Of a stretch of DNA of 61,091 bases, positions 21,967-29,954 are shown one piece after another; within the stretch, counting starts at the first letter, position 1; each line of letters opens with the position of its first letter. The position numbers and the translations under genes were made by a program. The stretch comes from a virus, in IMG/VR virus record IMGVR_UViG_3300021335_000017, positions 1-61,091 of that record; one strand, 5' to 3'. Below the pieces are notes generated by a model, which had not been told where the DNA came from, did no database searches, and saw only the letters and a list, made by a program, of their open reading frames with translations.

Positions 21967-22261
21967 GTGTACCAAGTGTGTACCAGATTGTGTACCAACT
22001 TTTAAAAGACGATAAAGTCAGCAGTTATCTGGCTTACAGAGGAAAATGACTAATGTGTACCATGTGTACCAGCTTTTTTCAGGTTCAAAAATGATAAACT
22101 GAAAACAGTGTTTTTTACGATGTACATATATACGAAATAGGAAATGGTTGGTACACATGGTACACATTCCTATATTTTGTAATAAACATATGTAAATCAA
22201 TAAGTTATACGCGTAGCAACTTGGTACACAAATTGGTACACAAGTGGTACACACGGTACAC
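21967..22261. repeat. ori: Mirror-symmetric iteron array, candidate replication origin
   Basis: Eleven 8-bp units. GTGTACCA occurs at 21967, 21978, 21990, 22055 and 22064; the inverted form TGGTACAC at 22149, 22158, 22222, 22234, 22245 and (as CGGTACAC) 22254. Spacings mirror each other: 11 and 12, then 9 | 9, then 12, 11 and 9 bp. An AT-rich 77-bp centre (22072-22148) lies between the inverted halves and a GC-rich hairpin (22263-22277) at the right edge. There is no gene here. The layout fits an origin with initiator-binding iterons or a large operator. Confidence 0.7.
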
Positions 22262-22302
22262 ACCCCGTCGGGCGGGGCGCGTTGACCGTTGACAGCTGAC
22301 CA

Positions 22303-22596
22303 TTACCAACTGCCAGTTATGAATTGTCTACGTGAAATCATCCGTGATCTCTTGATAGAAGGATTGCTACGCTGGAGGCTGCTCCGTTGGGTGTTCTCGG
22401 TTCGTTGACGCCTAACCCAGTCATCGTACCGTCGGTCGTAGTCCTCTTGAGACATGACAGTGGCACCTGACCGTGGGCAACTGTCAATGTTAGTTGGATC
22501 TAGCAGTTTAAAAGCTGTCCATCCTAGCCAGCCCATGACAAAGAACAACATGCCAATGAAATATAAAGCTAATAAAGTAATAAGAATATCTAACAC
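22303..22596 (-). CDS. Small membrane protein with basic tail
   Basis: 97 aa from a GTG with GGAGGT five bases upstream. One long or two short N-terminal transmembrane segments (LDILITLLALYFIGMLFFVMGWLGW), then a soluble, strongly basic Ser/Arg-rich tail (RSSLQRSNPSIKRSRMISRRQ). Function unknown. Confidence 0.6.
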   Translation of the reverse strand: MLDILITLLALYFIGMLFFVMGWLGWTAFKLLDPTNIDSCPRSGATVMSQEDYDRRYDDWVRRQRTENTQRSSLQRSNPSIKRSRMISRRQFITGSW

Positions 22597-22606
22597 GTCG
22601 CACCTC

Positions 22607-22816
22607 CTAGTGTACAGTTGGGTGGTCGATGTAGCCGAAACCACAATCAACAGTTATTGATACATTAATGCCAAGAAAAACTATGTACTCAACGAACTCG
22701 TCGAGTGACAGCTTGCCACTGTGATGCTCTTCTTGAGCTTCGAATGCTTCTCTAAAAAGCTTTGCTTCTCTTAACGCTTCTTCATAATCGTAGTTATCAA
22801 AGTTGTAATCGTTCAC
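22607..22816 (-). CDS. First leftward early gene, hypothetical
   Basis: 69 aa from a GTG with AGGTGA five bases upstream; an alternative GTG lies three codons earlier. Acidic N-terminal helix (NYDYEEALREAKLFREAFEAQEE) followed by a beta-like hydrophobic region. It is the first gene on the leftward side of the divergent control region; TTGATT and TATATA-type promoter elements lie upstream next to a triple ATTC repeat. Function unknown. Confidence 0.6.
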   Translation of the reverse strand: MNDYNFDNYDYEEALREAKLFREAFEAQEEHHSGKLSLDEFVEYIVFLGINVSITVDCGFGYIDHPTVH

Positions 22817-22825
22817 GATAGTCAC

Positions 22826-23058
22826 CTATATAAATAATGAATGAATGAATAAAATCAAAAACACAACTGACCACGAGCAACGAATGTTGCGAGTGAAAAC
22901 AAACAAAAGGGGTTACTGACGGACAAGGTTCCTAAAACCAAAAACAAAACAAGGTTCCAGTTCCGCAAATCGGGGAAAGGTATCCCCTCACAGCAGAACA
23001 GGGAGATAGTGCGTTAGCGATTCATAAATAATTTTTGAAATTTTTTTTCTGCAAAAAT
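22826..23058. promoter_or_regulatory. Divergent control region between early and late arms
   Basis: 233 bp without a gene. It has a triple TGAA repeat (22837-22850), a direct repeat ACAAGGTTCC (22923-22932 and 22949-22958), a hairpin GGGGA/TCCCC (22972-22987), and a T-rich stretch before the rightward promoter. Being just upstream of the HNH-TerS-TerL cluster, it is also a possible packaging (pac/cos) site. Confidence 0.5.
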
Positions 23059-23073
23059 ATTAGTAATACTAAT
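23059..23073 (+). promoter_or_regulatory. Rightward promoter with operator-like palindrome
   Basis: ATTAGTAATACTAAT. TTAGTA within it and TATAGT (23083-23088) are separated by 17 bp. The -10 ends 6 bases before the ATG of the HNH gene, so the transcript would be leaderless or nearly so. Confidence 0.7.
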
Positions 23074-23094
23074 CTATTTGTGTATAGTATCCGT

Positions 23095-23559
23095 ATGTCA
23101 GGCGGAAAAGTATGTGCTAAATGCGGAGCCTCTCGCCCAGAAACGGACTTTGACTTGTCTCACGGGGTTCTGCGCAGTGCCTGTAAAAAGTGCATTGAGG
23201 CTCGACGCCGTAAGAAATGGTCAAGCAGCTACCAAGAATATCTCAATAAACTTCTCCAAAGCGCAAAATGCAACCGCAGCAAAACAATGTCTTTTAATGT
23301 CGACCTACAGCACCTAATTGACTTGTGGGAGAAGCAAGACGGCAAGTGCGCACTGTCCGGAGTTACGATGACACACCACCGAGACGGCTCTGGTAAAAAA
23401 GAATTTAATGCATCAATAGATCGTATAGACCAAAACGAGGGATACGAGCCCTACAACATTCATTTAGTATGCTATCGAGTCAATATCCTCCGTCATAACT
23501 TACAAGTAGACATGTTTTACTGGTGGATTAAGACAATTTCCGAACATTCTTGCGATTAA
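23095..23559 (+). CDS. HNH endonuclease
   Basis: 154 aa. N-terminal zinc site C-A-K-C...C-K-K-C (residues 5-27) followed by the HNH core: CALSGVTMTH, SIDRID, then GYEPYNIHLVCYRVNILR. This is the layout of phage HNH / endonuclease-VII-like nucleases. HNH proteins beside TerS and TerL often take part in genome packaging and cutting, which fits this first-late-gene position. The ATG at 23095 lacks a Shine-Dalgarno and lies about where transcription would start; the longer reading from 23035 would run through the promoter. Confidence 0.85.
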   Translation: MSGGKVCAKCGASRPETDFDLSHGVLRSACKKCIEARRRKKWSSSYQEYLNKLLQSAKCNRSKTMSFNVDLQHLIDLWEKQDGKCALSGVTMTHHRDGSGKKEFNASIDRIDQNEGYEPYNIHLVCYRVNILRHNLQVDMFYWWIKTISEHSCD

Positions 23560-23561
23560 TT

Positions 23562-23576
23562 ATTAGTTGGGCTAAT
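23562..23576 (+). promoter_or_regulatory. Promoter overlapped by operator-like palindrome
   Basis: ATTAGTTGGGCTAAT. TTGCGA and TAATAT (right arm) are separated by 17 bp. The -10 ends six bases before the next ATG (23585), again predicting a leaderless mRNA. Confidence 0.72.
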
Positions 23577-23584
23577 ATTCAGTT

Positions 23585-23860
23585 ATGGAAGTATCAATGT
23601 TAGCAGTAGAAGGTCTAGATAAAGCGTGTATCGGCACAGCACTTTGTAGCGGCGGACGTGAAGTACTAGTTTACGACGCTAATAAAGCCGAACAAATTTT
23701 AATAGACGGCGGTTTTGGAGAAGATGCGCTCTACCTTTATTTACTTGAGTGTGGTTTTGAAGAGCTGGGCGATGAAGCCCCAATATTTGTGTACTTAGAT
23801 GAAGAACTCGGACATGACCTTACAACAAAACGACGAGGCCACCTCAAACTCGTCCACTGA
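23585..23860 (+). CDS. Hypothetical small late protein
   Basis: 91 aa, acidic. MLAVEGLDKACIGTALCSGGREVLVYDANKAEQIL suggests a small alpha/beta domain; the end is basic. No Shine-Dalgarno; start placed by the promoter. Overlaps the TerS-like gene by 47 bp. This family appears next to terminase genes in some marine phages, but I cannot name it. Confidence 0.7.
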   Translation: MEVSMLAVEGLDKACIGTALCSGGREVLVYDANKAEQILIDGGFGEDALYLYLLECGFEELGDEAPIFVYLDEELGHDLTTKRRGHLKLVH

Positions 23861-24338
23861 TGCGGTAAGTGCACGCACTGAGTTCCAATCACATATGCCT
23901 TATATGGGGTTAACGCTTAATGCACTAACCGTTCAGCAAGAAAAACTGGTATCGCTTATCTCTAGTGGGATGACGATAGCTGCTGCCGGACGTGGTGCTG
24001 GTTATGCCAGCTACAAAACTGCGTTAGAAGCATCCAAGAAGCCTGCAGTACAGCAGGCTTTGCAGTATTTCCGTGAACAAATGCGGGAAGAAGTGAAATT
24101 TGAGAGGCAAAACGCTCATTGTATGTACATGGAAGCGTACTCTGCCTCAGCTACGGCTACTGAAATGAAGAATACTGTGGATTCGTTGGTCAAATTGCAC
24201 GGCCTGTCGACTCCAGAGAACGCAGTACAAGTAAATGTGAACTTAAATGCAACAGCGAAACAGTTGGAACGGCTAACTGACGAAGAACTGCTTGAGATAG
24301 CAGGGAAAGATACAACTTACTTAGAACCAAAGAGGTAA
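23814..24338 (+). CDS. terS: Terminase small subunit-like protein
   Basis: 174 aa from the second in-frame ATG (weak AAGAA upstream; a start at 23799 is equally possible). The middle LTVQQEKLVSLISSGMTIAAAGRGAGYASYKTALEASKKPAVQQAL is a helix-turn-helix DNA-binding region of the kind found in small terminases, followed by oligomerisation helices and a DEELLEIAG end. It would recognise the packaging site and load TerL. Position between HNH and TerL supports the call. Confidence 0.75.
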   Translation: MTLQQNDEATSNSSTDAVSARTEFQSHMPYMGLTLNALTVQQEKLVSLISSGMTIAAAGRGAGYASYKTALEASKKPAVQQALQYFREQMREEVKFERQNAHCMYMEAYSASATATEMKNTVDSLVKLHGLSTPENAVQVNVNLNATAKQLERLTDEELLEIAGKDTTYLEPKR

Positions 24339-24340
24339 AC

Positions 24341-24703
24341 ATGGGCATACCAGCGATAGCAGCAGCAGCGAGGCTTTTGGCCTCAAAGGGTACAAAAGAA
24401 GCTGTAAAGAAGTATGGCAAAAAAGCCGTAGATAAAGCCAAAGCTATAAAAAACGACCCTGCAGTTAAAGAAGGGTTAGCCATTAATAGAGCGGCTGTTA
24501 AAAAAAGTGCAGCTTCAATTAAGTCCGCCGCTAGAAAAGCTCAATCAAAAGCTAACGCCTTGAAGAAAGACCCTAGGGTTAAGAAAGCAGCAGCTACAAC
24601 TAGAGCCACTGCTAAAAAAGCTGCAACTAAAACTAGAGCGGCTGCCACAAAAGCCACCGCTAAAACGCGATCTAAATTAAAAGATCTTAAGAACAGACGA
24701 TAA
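24341..24703 (+). CDS. Lys/Ala-rich histone H1-like basic protein
   Basis: 120 aa. More than half of the residues are K, A or R, with repeated units such as KKAATKTRAAATKATAKTR, as in eukaryotic H1 tails and bacterial HctB/AlgP-type proteins. No Cys. It lies between terS and terL, two bases after terS. A plausible role is condensing or neutralising packaged DNA. It could also be a regulator of packaging; family name not assigned. Confidence 0.75.
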   Translation: MGIPAIAAAARLLASKGTKEAVKKYGKKAVDKAKAIKNDPAVKEGLAINRAAVKKSAASIKSAARKAQSKANALKKDPRVKKAAATTRATAKKAATKTRAAATKATAKTRSKLKDLKNRR

Positions 24704-24709
24704 AACAGA

Positions 24710-26365
24710 TTGACGGACGATATAGCAGTACGTAAGTGTCGACGGTGCAAAAATACGCACCCTGAGACCCTTTACTCTAGCGAAACGGACGGGTTATGTG
24801 TTTATTGCAAAGCTGATGATGCAGAAGCCCTACCACAACCGCAAGATACAGCTGACTCCGTCGACAAAACAGAGGAGATATCTGTTGAAGAAAAAGCAAA
24901 AGCGGAACTCGCGCTCCGATTCCTCACGCGGAAGAGACTTATCCCTTTCGTTGAACGATTCAATCCCGACTACCAAGCAGGCTGGGTCCATAAAGACATA
25001 TGTAGCAGGCTTGAGCAATTCTCTAAAGACGTGTCTGAGAAAAAGTCTCCAAGGCTTATGCTCTTTATGCCGCCTCGACACGGTAAAAGCACGCTTGCTT
25101 CAGTTGCTTTCCCAGCTTGGCATCTTGGTCGCCACCCTGGGCACGAGTTTATTAGCTGTTCGTACTCTGGTTCGCTCGCTATGGGATTCAGCCGTAAAGT
25201 ACGTCAACTCTTGCGTGAGCCAACTTACAAAACTGCTTTCAAAACTAGACTCGACCCAGATAGCCAATCAGCGGAAGCTTGGCTTACTACTGATGGTGGT
25301 GGTTTTGTTGCTGCTGGTGTTGGTGGCGGTATAACGGGTAAAGGTGCCCACATACTGGTCATCGATGATCCTGTAAAGAATAGAGACGACGCAGAGAGTC
25401 AGAATGCAAGAGATAGTACTTGGGATTGGTACACATCTACCGCTTATACCCGATTGGCACCGGGAGGTGGGGTACTGGTTATCCTTACTCGTTGGCATGA
25501 CGATGATTTGGCGGGGCGGCTCTTAAAGGCAGCTGACAATAACGGCGAACAGTGGGAAGTGGTCAACTATCCAGCGAGAGCTGAAGTTGATGAACAGTAC
25601 CGAAAAGCTGGCGAAGCATTACATAGAGAGCGCTACGATGAAGAAGCGCTTAAGAGAATTGAAAAAGCAGTTGGTCCAAGAGATTGGTCAGCTCTTTATC
25701 AACAGAATCCGGTTGCTGATGACGGCGACTATTTCACACGTGACATGGTGCAGTATTTTGAACGTGATGAAGTTGATTTATCCCAAATGCGGTTTTACTG
25801 CGCGTGGGATTTAGCTATTGGTAAACGGGATAGAAATGACTACACAGTAGGCATGGTAGTCGGCGTTGATGAGTACGATCAGTTGTACGTTGTCGATGTT
25901 GTTAGAGGGAAGTTCGATGGTTTTGAAATCGTTGAACGGATATTGGATTTGTATGAAGAGTGGCGACCCTCAATCATTGGTATTGAGAAAGGTCACATTG
26001 AAATGGCCCTTGGACCGTTCTTGGAGAAACGTGTAAGAGAACGGGGTTTGCATGAAGCATACTTTAAGGACCTTAAGACTGGCCGTCGAGATAAAGAAGC
26101 ACGGGCCAGAGCCATCCAAGGCCGGATGCAACAAGGTATGGTGTTTTTACCAAAAGACGAGCAGTTCACTGGCCCGCTGGTTGCTGAGCTTCTCCGATTC
26201 CCGAATGGGGTACATGACGATCAGGTAGATGCTTTGGCTTGGATTGGTTTGATGATGAGTGAATTTGCTACTTACCAAGCACCTGTAATACATGAGCCTT
26301 CGTGGAGAGACCGGTTAGACACTGTGTTTAAAGTCAAACGAGATAAATCAGCTATGAGCGCATAG
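24710..26365 (+). CDS. terL: Terminase large subunit (N-terminal zinc-finger extension)
   Basis: 551 aa read from TTG, the only usable start before residue 120. The ATPase has Walker A MPPRHGKST (about residues 121-129) and Walker B ILVIDDPV; the RNase-H-like nuclease has CAWDLAIGKRDRNDYT and a C-terminal GVHDDQVDALAW, all typical of phage TerL. Unusual is an N-terminal Cys4 knuckle (C-R-R-C near residue 10 and C-V-Y-C near residue 31) absent from most TerL proteins. It powers DNA packaging into the prohead. Gene is followed after 2 bp by portal. Confidence 0.95.
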   Translation: MTDDIAVRKCRRCKNTHPETLYSSETDGLCVYCKADDAEALPQPQDTADSVDKTEEISVEEKAKAELALRFLTRKRLIPFVERFNPDYQAGWVHKDICSRLEQFSKDVSEKKSPRLMLFMPPRHGKSTLASVAFPAWHLGRHPGHEFISCSYSGSLAMGFSRKVRQLLREPTYKTAFKTRLDPDSQSAEAWLTTDGGGFVAAGVGGGITGKGAHILVIDDPVKNRDDAESQNARDSTWDWYTSTAYTRLAPGGGVLVILTRWHDDDLAGRLLKAADNNGEQWEVVNYPARAEVDEQYRKAGEALHRERYDEEALKRIEKAVGPRDWSALYQQNPVADDGDYFTRDMVQYFERDEVDLSQMRFYCAWDLAIGKRDRNDYTVGMVVGVDEYDQLYVVDVVRGKFDGFEIVERILDLYEEWRPSIIGIEKGHIEMALGPFLEKRVRERGLHEAYFKDLKTGRRDKEARARAIQGRMQQGMVFLPKDEQFTGPLVAELLRFPNGVHDDQVDALAWIGLMMSEFATYQAPVIHEPSWRDRLDTVFKVKRDKSAMSA

Positions 26366-26367
26366 AT

Positions 26368-28518
26368 ATGAAAAAGCAGAGCAAATTAAGCCCAGCTAAA
26401 GAACAAGAAGTGGCGTCAATCCAGTGGGACAAATATGTTCGCGCTCGTGATAACGGCCATTTAGATTACATCGAAGTAGCAAAAAAATGTGACGCCTTTT
26501 ATACAGGTGAGCAGTGGGACGAGTTTGACAAAATGTCCCTTGAGGCGGAAGGTCGCCCAGCCCTAACTATCAATACTATCCTACCTACTATTAATACCGT
26601 ACTTGGTGAACAGTCCACACGTAGAGCAGATGTCCGTTTTAAACCTCGCAGAGGTGGCGATGCAGAAGTAGCGAATACTTTAACTAAGCTCTATATGCAG
26701 ATTGCAGATAACAACAAGCTCGATTGGATTGAGCAACAGGTATTTGCAGACGGACTCATAATGGATGGCCGTGGTTATTTTGACGTTCGCATGGACTTTA
26801 CTGACCATGTAGAAGGTGAAATTCGGATCACTGCCAAAGATCCACTAGACATTCTTATCGACCCAGACGCAAAAGATGCTGATCCAAAAACTTGGAACGA
26901 AATTTTCGAGACGAAATGGATGACTCTGGATGAGATTGAAGATCTGTATGGTAAGAAGAAAGCAGAAGCCCTTCAATTTATCGCTGAGAACGGCAACAGT
27001 TTTGGCCGAGATTCAGTAGAGTATGAAGAGACACGTTACGGTGATCTTGACCCGGGCGAAGATGTATTTGGCGCTGGAGTACCAGAAGATGAATATCGCA
27101 ATGTACGCTCACTTCGCGTAATAGAACGTCAACATAAAAGATTGTCACGCTGTGACTTCTTCGTAGACCCAAATACAGGTGATATGAGAGAAGCACCAGA
27201 AGCGTGGAGTGATTCCAAAAAGAAAAAGTTCGCTAAAGAATATGGCTTAAGTCTTATAAGTAAGATGAAGCGTAAGGTCCGCTGGACAGTTACGTGCGAC
27301 AAGGTTGTGCTGCATGATGATTGGTCTCCGTATAGTGACTTCACAATTATTCCTTACTTCGCTTATTTCAGAAGAGGCCGTCCGTTCGGGATGGTTAGAA
27401 ACCTGTTAAGCCCGCAAGAGCAGCTTAATAAGATTGCCTCACAAGAACTCCATATTGTTAACTCAACAGCTAATAGCGGGTGGATGGTTGAATCTGGCTC
27501 ACTAGTTGGTATGACAGCTGATGATCTTGAAGAGCACGGTGCTGAAACTGGACTTGTACTTGAGTACAACAGAGGCTCAACACCCCCAACTAAGATCAAC
27601 CCGAGTCAAATCCCATCTGGGTTAGATCGTATTTCTCAAAAAGCGCAGATCAATATAAAAGCTATTTCAGGTATTAATGACTCTATGCTGGGCTCTGATA
27701 GTGCGGAAGTATCAGGGGTTGCTATACAAGCCAAGCAGAATCGTGGCGCAGTTATGATTCAAGTACCGCTGGATAACTTGCGTAAGTCTAGACAGTACCT
27801 TGCTGAGCGAGTACTGAACTTAGTTCAGACCTTCTATACAGAACAGCGCATTATACAAGTAACCAATGAAGATGATCCAATGCGTCCTCGCGAACCTATG
27901 GTCGTAAACGAGATGACACCAGAGGGTAAGATCATAAACGACCTCACTATAGGTGAATACGACGTTGTTATCTCTACAGCACCAGCTCGCGATAGCTTTG
28001 ATGAAGTTCAATTTGCTGAAGCACTTAACCTACGTCAAGTTGGCGTTAATATCCCTGACGATGCAATTATTGAGTACTCACACCTAGCTAGAAAAGGTGA
28101 GCTTGCTAAACGTATTCGCATGATGACAGGCGTTGAGATGAGCGAAGAGCAGCAACAAGCAGCCGCCGCCCAGCAAGAGATTGAAATGCAACAAATACAG
28201 CTTGAGATTGCGAAGATGCAAGCTGAAGTTCAGAAGCTACAGTCTGAAACTGCCGTCAACATGGCTAAAGTACAAGATACAGCCGATGTACAACCACAGT
28301 TAAGAATGGCTGAACTACAGTCTAAGATCGGAATGAAAGAGCAAGAACTTACGTTACGTAGAGAACTTGCCGCACTTACTAACCAAACCAGAGCCCAACA
28401 GGCTGAAACCAACGCCGCAACTCGTATTGCCGCAACTGCTATGCAGACTGCTGCTAAAGAGAATGCACAACCTAAACAGGTCGATATACCGAACAGTCGA
28501 CCACCTATCAACCAATAG
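26368..28518 (+). CDS. Portal protein (P22 type)
   Basis: 716 aa. The opening (YTGEQWDEFDKMSLEAEGRP ALTINTILPTINTVLGEQ, R-x-D) and KDPLDILIDPDAKD are hallmarks of P22-like portal proteins; a C-terminal coiled coil rich in Q (about residues 590-700) corresponds to the barrel/tail of that family. Twelve copies form the DNA entry ring of the head and dock TerL and the tail. It follows terL by 2 bp. Confidence 0.92.
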   Translation: MKKQSKLSPAKEQEVASIQWDKYVRARDNGHLDYIEVAKKCDAFYTGEQWDEFDKMSLEAEGRPALTINTILPTINTVLGEQSTRRADVRFKPRRGGDAEVANTLTKLYMQIADNNKLDWIEQQVFADGLIMDGRGYFDVRMDFTDHVEGEIRITAKDPLDILIDPDAKDADPKTWNEIFETKWMTLDEIEDLYGKKKAEALQFIAENGNSFGRDSVEYEETRYGDLDPGEDVFGAGVPEDEYRNVRSLRVIERQHKRLSRCDFFVDPNTGDMREAPEAWSDSKKKKFAKEYGLSLISKMKRKVRWTVTCDKVVLHDDWSPYSDFTIIPYFAYFRRGRPFGMVRNLLSPQEQLNKIASQELHIVNSTANSGWMVESGSLVGMTADDLEEHGAETGLVLEYNRGSTPPTKINPSQIPSGLDRISQKAQINIKAISGINDSMLGSDSAEVSGVAIQAKQNRGAVMIQVPLDNLRKSRQYLAERVLNLVQTFYTEQRIIQVTNEDDPMRPREPMVVNEMTPEGKIINDLTIGEYDVVISTAPARDSFDEVQFAEALNLRQVGVNIPDDAIIEYSHLARKGELAKRIRMMTGVEMSEEQQQAAAAQQEIEMQQIQLEIAKMQAEVQKLQSETAVNMAKVQDTADVQPQLRMAELQSKIGMKEQELTLRRELAALTNQTRAQQAETNAATRIAATAMQTAAKENAQPKQVDIPNSRPPINQ

Positions 28519-28527
28519 GATATTGAT

Positions 28528-29544
28528 ATGAGCAACGAAGAAGCTAAAACAGAAGAGAAGTTAGAGTTTAATGTAATGCCGGGAGCAGACACCTCTCAGG
28601 AAGAGGATCAAGAACTTTTAGACTTGAGTTTTGATGAGCCAGAGCCAGAGGAGGAAACCGTTGAAGAGACTGTTGCCGAAGAACCCGAAGAAGTTGTGGC
28701 CGAAGAAGAGACCGAGGAGCCTGCAGAAGATGTTGAACCTGAAGCAGAGTCTGAGGAAGAGCCAGAAGCCCTAAAAGAACCTGAGCCCGAACCTGAGCCC
28801 GAACCTGAAGTAGAGGAAAAGCCCACCAAAAAACCAATGGTGCCTAAGTCTCGACTTGATGAGGTTCTTGCGAAGCAGAAAGAGCTACAGAAACAGCTAG
28901 ACGGTCTTAAGGCGGCACAAGCGCCTGCAGAAGATGCTCCAGAAGCTTATGACTTTGTTGCTAAAGAGGTCGAATACCAAAACGCCGTACTAGACGGTGA
29001 AGCAGAAAAAGCTGCACAGCTTCGTGCTGAGATACGTGCAGCAGAACGCACTCAGATTGAGTACGAAATGACTCAAAAAATGACTCAAACCGTGTCTCAA
29101 AACCAAGAGGCTACAGCGTTGCAAGCAGCAGCTAATGAGTTAGAGCGATCGTTCCCAGTCTTCGATGCTAGTTCGCCTGAATATAACGAAGCAATGACAA
29201 ATGAAGTTATTGAATTGCGCGACGCTTTCATGATTAAAGGTGAAAACGCAGTTGCAGCTCTATCAAAGGCAGCTCGTTTTGTTGTCGGCGAGTACGGGCT
29301 AATTGAAGATGACCCAGCCCCAGCTCTTGCCGCTAAAGCTGCACCAGCTGTTGATGAGGTCGCAAAGAAGCGAAAAGAAGTGAGCAAAAAACTTAAGGCT
29401 GCTGACGCGCAACCGCCGGAGCTACCGGGTGAAAGCTCTGCTGCTAGAGGCGAAAAGCCTTTTAATGTCGCTAGTATGACAGAAGAAGAGTTTGATGCAC
29501 TTCCTGAAGCAACTCTTAAACGTTTACGAGGAGATATCCTCTAA
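28528..29544 (+). CDS. Scaffold-like protein
   Basis: 338 aa. A very acidic, Glu/Pro-rich N-terminal 110 residues (with tandem EPEPEP units encoded by a short DNA repeat around 28780-28810), then a coiled coil (SRLDEVLAKQKELQKQLDGLK), a helical middle and a C-terminal region with EEFDALPEATLKRLRGD. Size, composition and position between portal and coat genes match scaffold proteins, which shape the prohead and leave before DNA entry. Name inferred from context. Confidence 0.75.
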   Translation: MSNEEAKTEEKLEFNVMPGADTSQEEDQELLDLSFDEPEPEEETVEETVAEEPEEVVAEEETEEPAEDVEPEAESEEEPEALKEPEPEPEPEPEVEEKPTKKPMVPKSRLDEVLAKQKELQKQLDGLKAAQAPAEDAPEAYDFVAKEVEYQNAVLDGEAEKAAQLRAEIRAAERTQIEYEMTQKMTQTVSQNQEATALQAAANELERSFPVFDASSPEYNEAMTNEVIELRDAFMIKGENAVAALSKAARFVVGEYGLIEDDPAPALAAKAAPAVDEVAKKRKEVSKKLKAADAQPPELPGESSAARGEKPFNVASMTEEEFDALPEATLKRLRGDIL

Positions 29545-29554
29545 GAGGTGATCT

Positions 29555-29842
29555 ATGCCAACTAAGAAAGACCCAAGATTAGCCCGAGCCGGAGTTTCGG
29601 GCTATAACAAACCAAAAAGGACTACGAGCCACCCCACAAAGAGCCACGTTGTAGTAGCTAAAGAGGGAGACAAGGTTAAGACAATCCGATTTGGCCAGCA
29701 AGGTGTGAAAGGAGCGGGTAAAAACCCTAAGTCGGCTAAAGATAAAGCTCGTAAGAAGAGCTATTACGCACGCCATAACGCACAAGACAGTAGCCCGTCA
29801 AAACTGTCAGCACGTTATTGGTCTCACAAAGTTAAGTGGTAA
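29555..29842 (+). CDS. DUF5872-like small basic virion-module protein
   Basis: 95 aa. The pattern PTKKDPRLARAGVSGYNKP ... KTIRFGQQGVKGAGKNP ... KARKKSYYARH ... SARYWSHKVKW matches DUF5872 proteins, a conserved small basic family found in phage structural regions. Function unknown; probably a minor capsid or DNA-associated protein. AAGAGGTG precedes the ATG. Confidence 0.85.
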   Translation: MPTKKDPRLARAGVSGYNKPKRTTSHPTKSHVVVAKEGDKVKTIRFGQQGVKGAGKNPKSAKDKARKKSYYARHNAQDSSPSKLSARYWSHKVKW

Positions 29843-29854
29843 GAGGTATTTGTT

Positions 29855-29953
29855 ATGCATGATGGAAAACCCTGTAAGGGCAAACGAAAGACAGCAGCTA
29901 AAAAAACCGCCAAGAAAAAAAGCAAAAAAGTAGTCAAGAAAAAAGGGTACTGA
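29855..29953 (+). CDS. Lys-rich mini-protein
   Basis: 32 aa, about half lysine (CKGKRKTAAKKTAKKKSKK), with AGAGG eight to nine bases before the ATG. The stop codon lies one base before the next ATG. It is too short for most gene finders, but its spacing and ribosome binding site argue that it is real. It may bind DNA or the acidic scaffold. Confidence 0.6.
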   Translation: MHDGKPCKGKRKTAAKKTAKKKSKKVVKKKGY

Positions 29954-29954
29954 T

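Noticed and set aside
21967-22261. CRISPR-like array
   Set aside because: Units are 8 bp with 9-12 bp spacing and occur in both orientations; this is an iteron array, not repeats with spacers.
22018-22263. Leftward 81-aa reading frame inside the iteron region
   Set aside because: Its Cys/Thr-rich sequence is a by-product of the TGTACC repeats, and it has no ribosome binding site.
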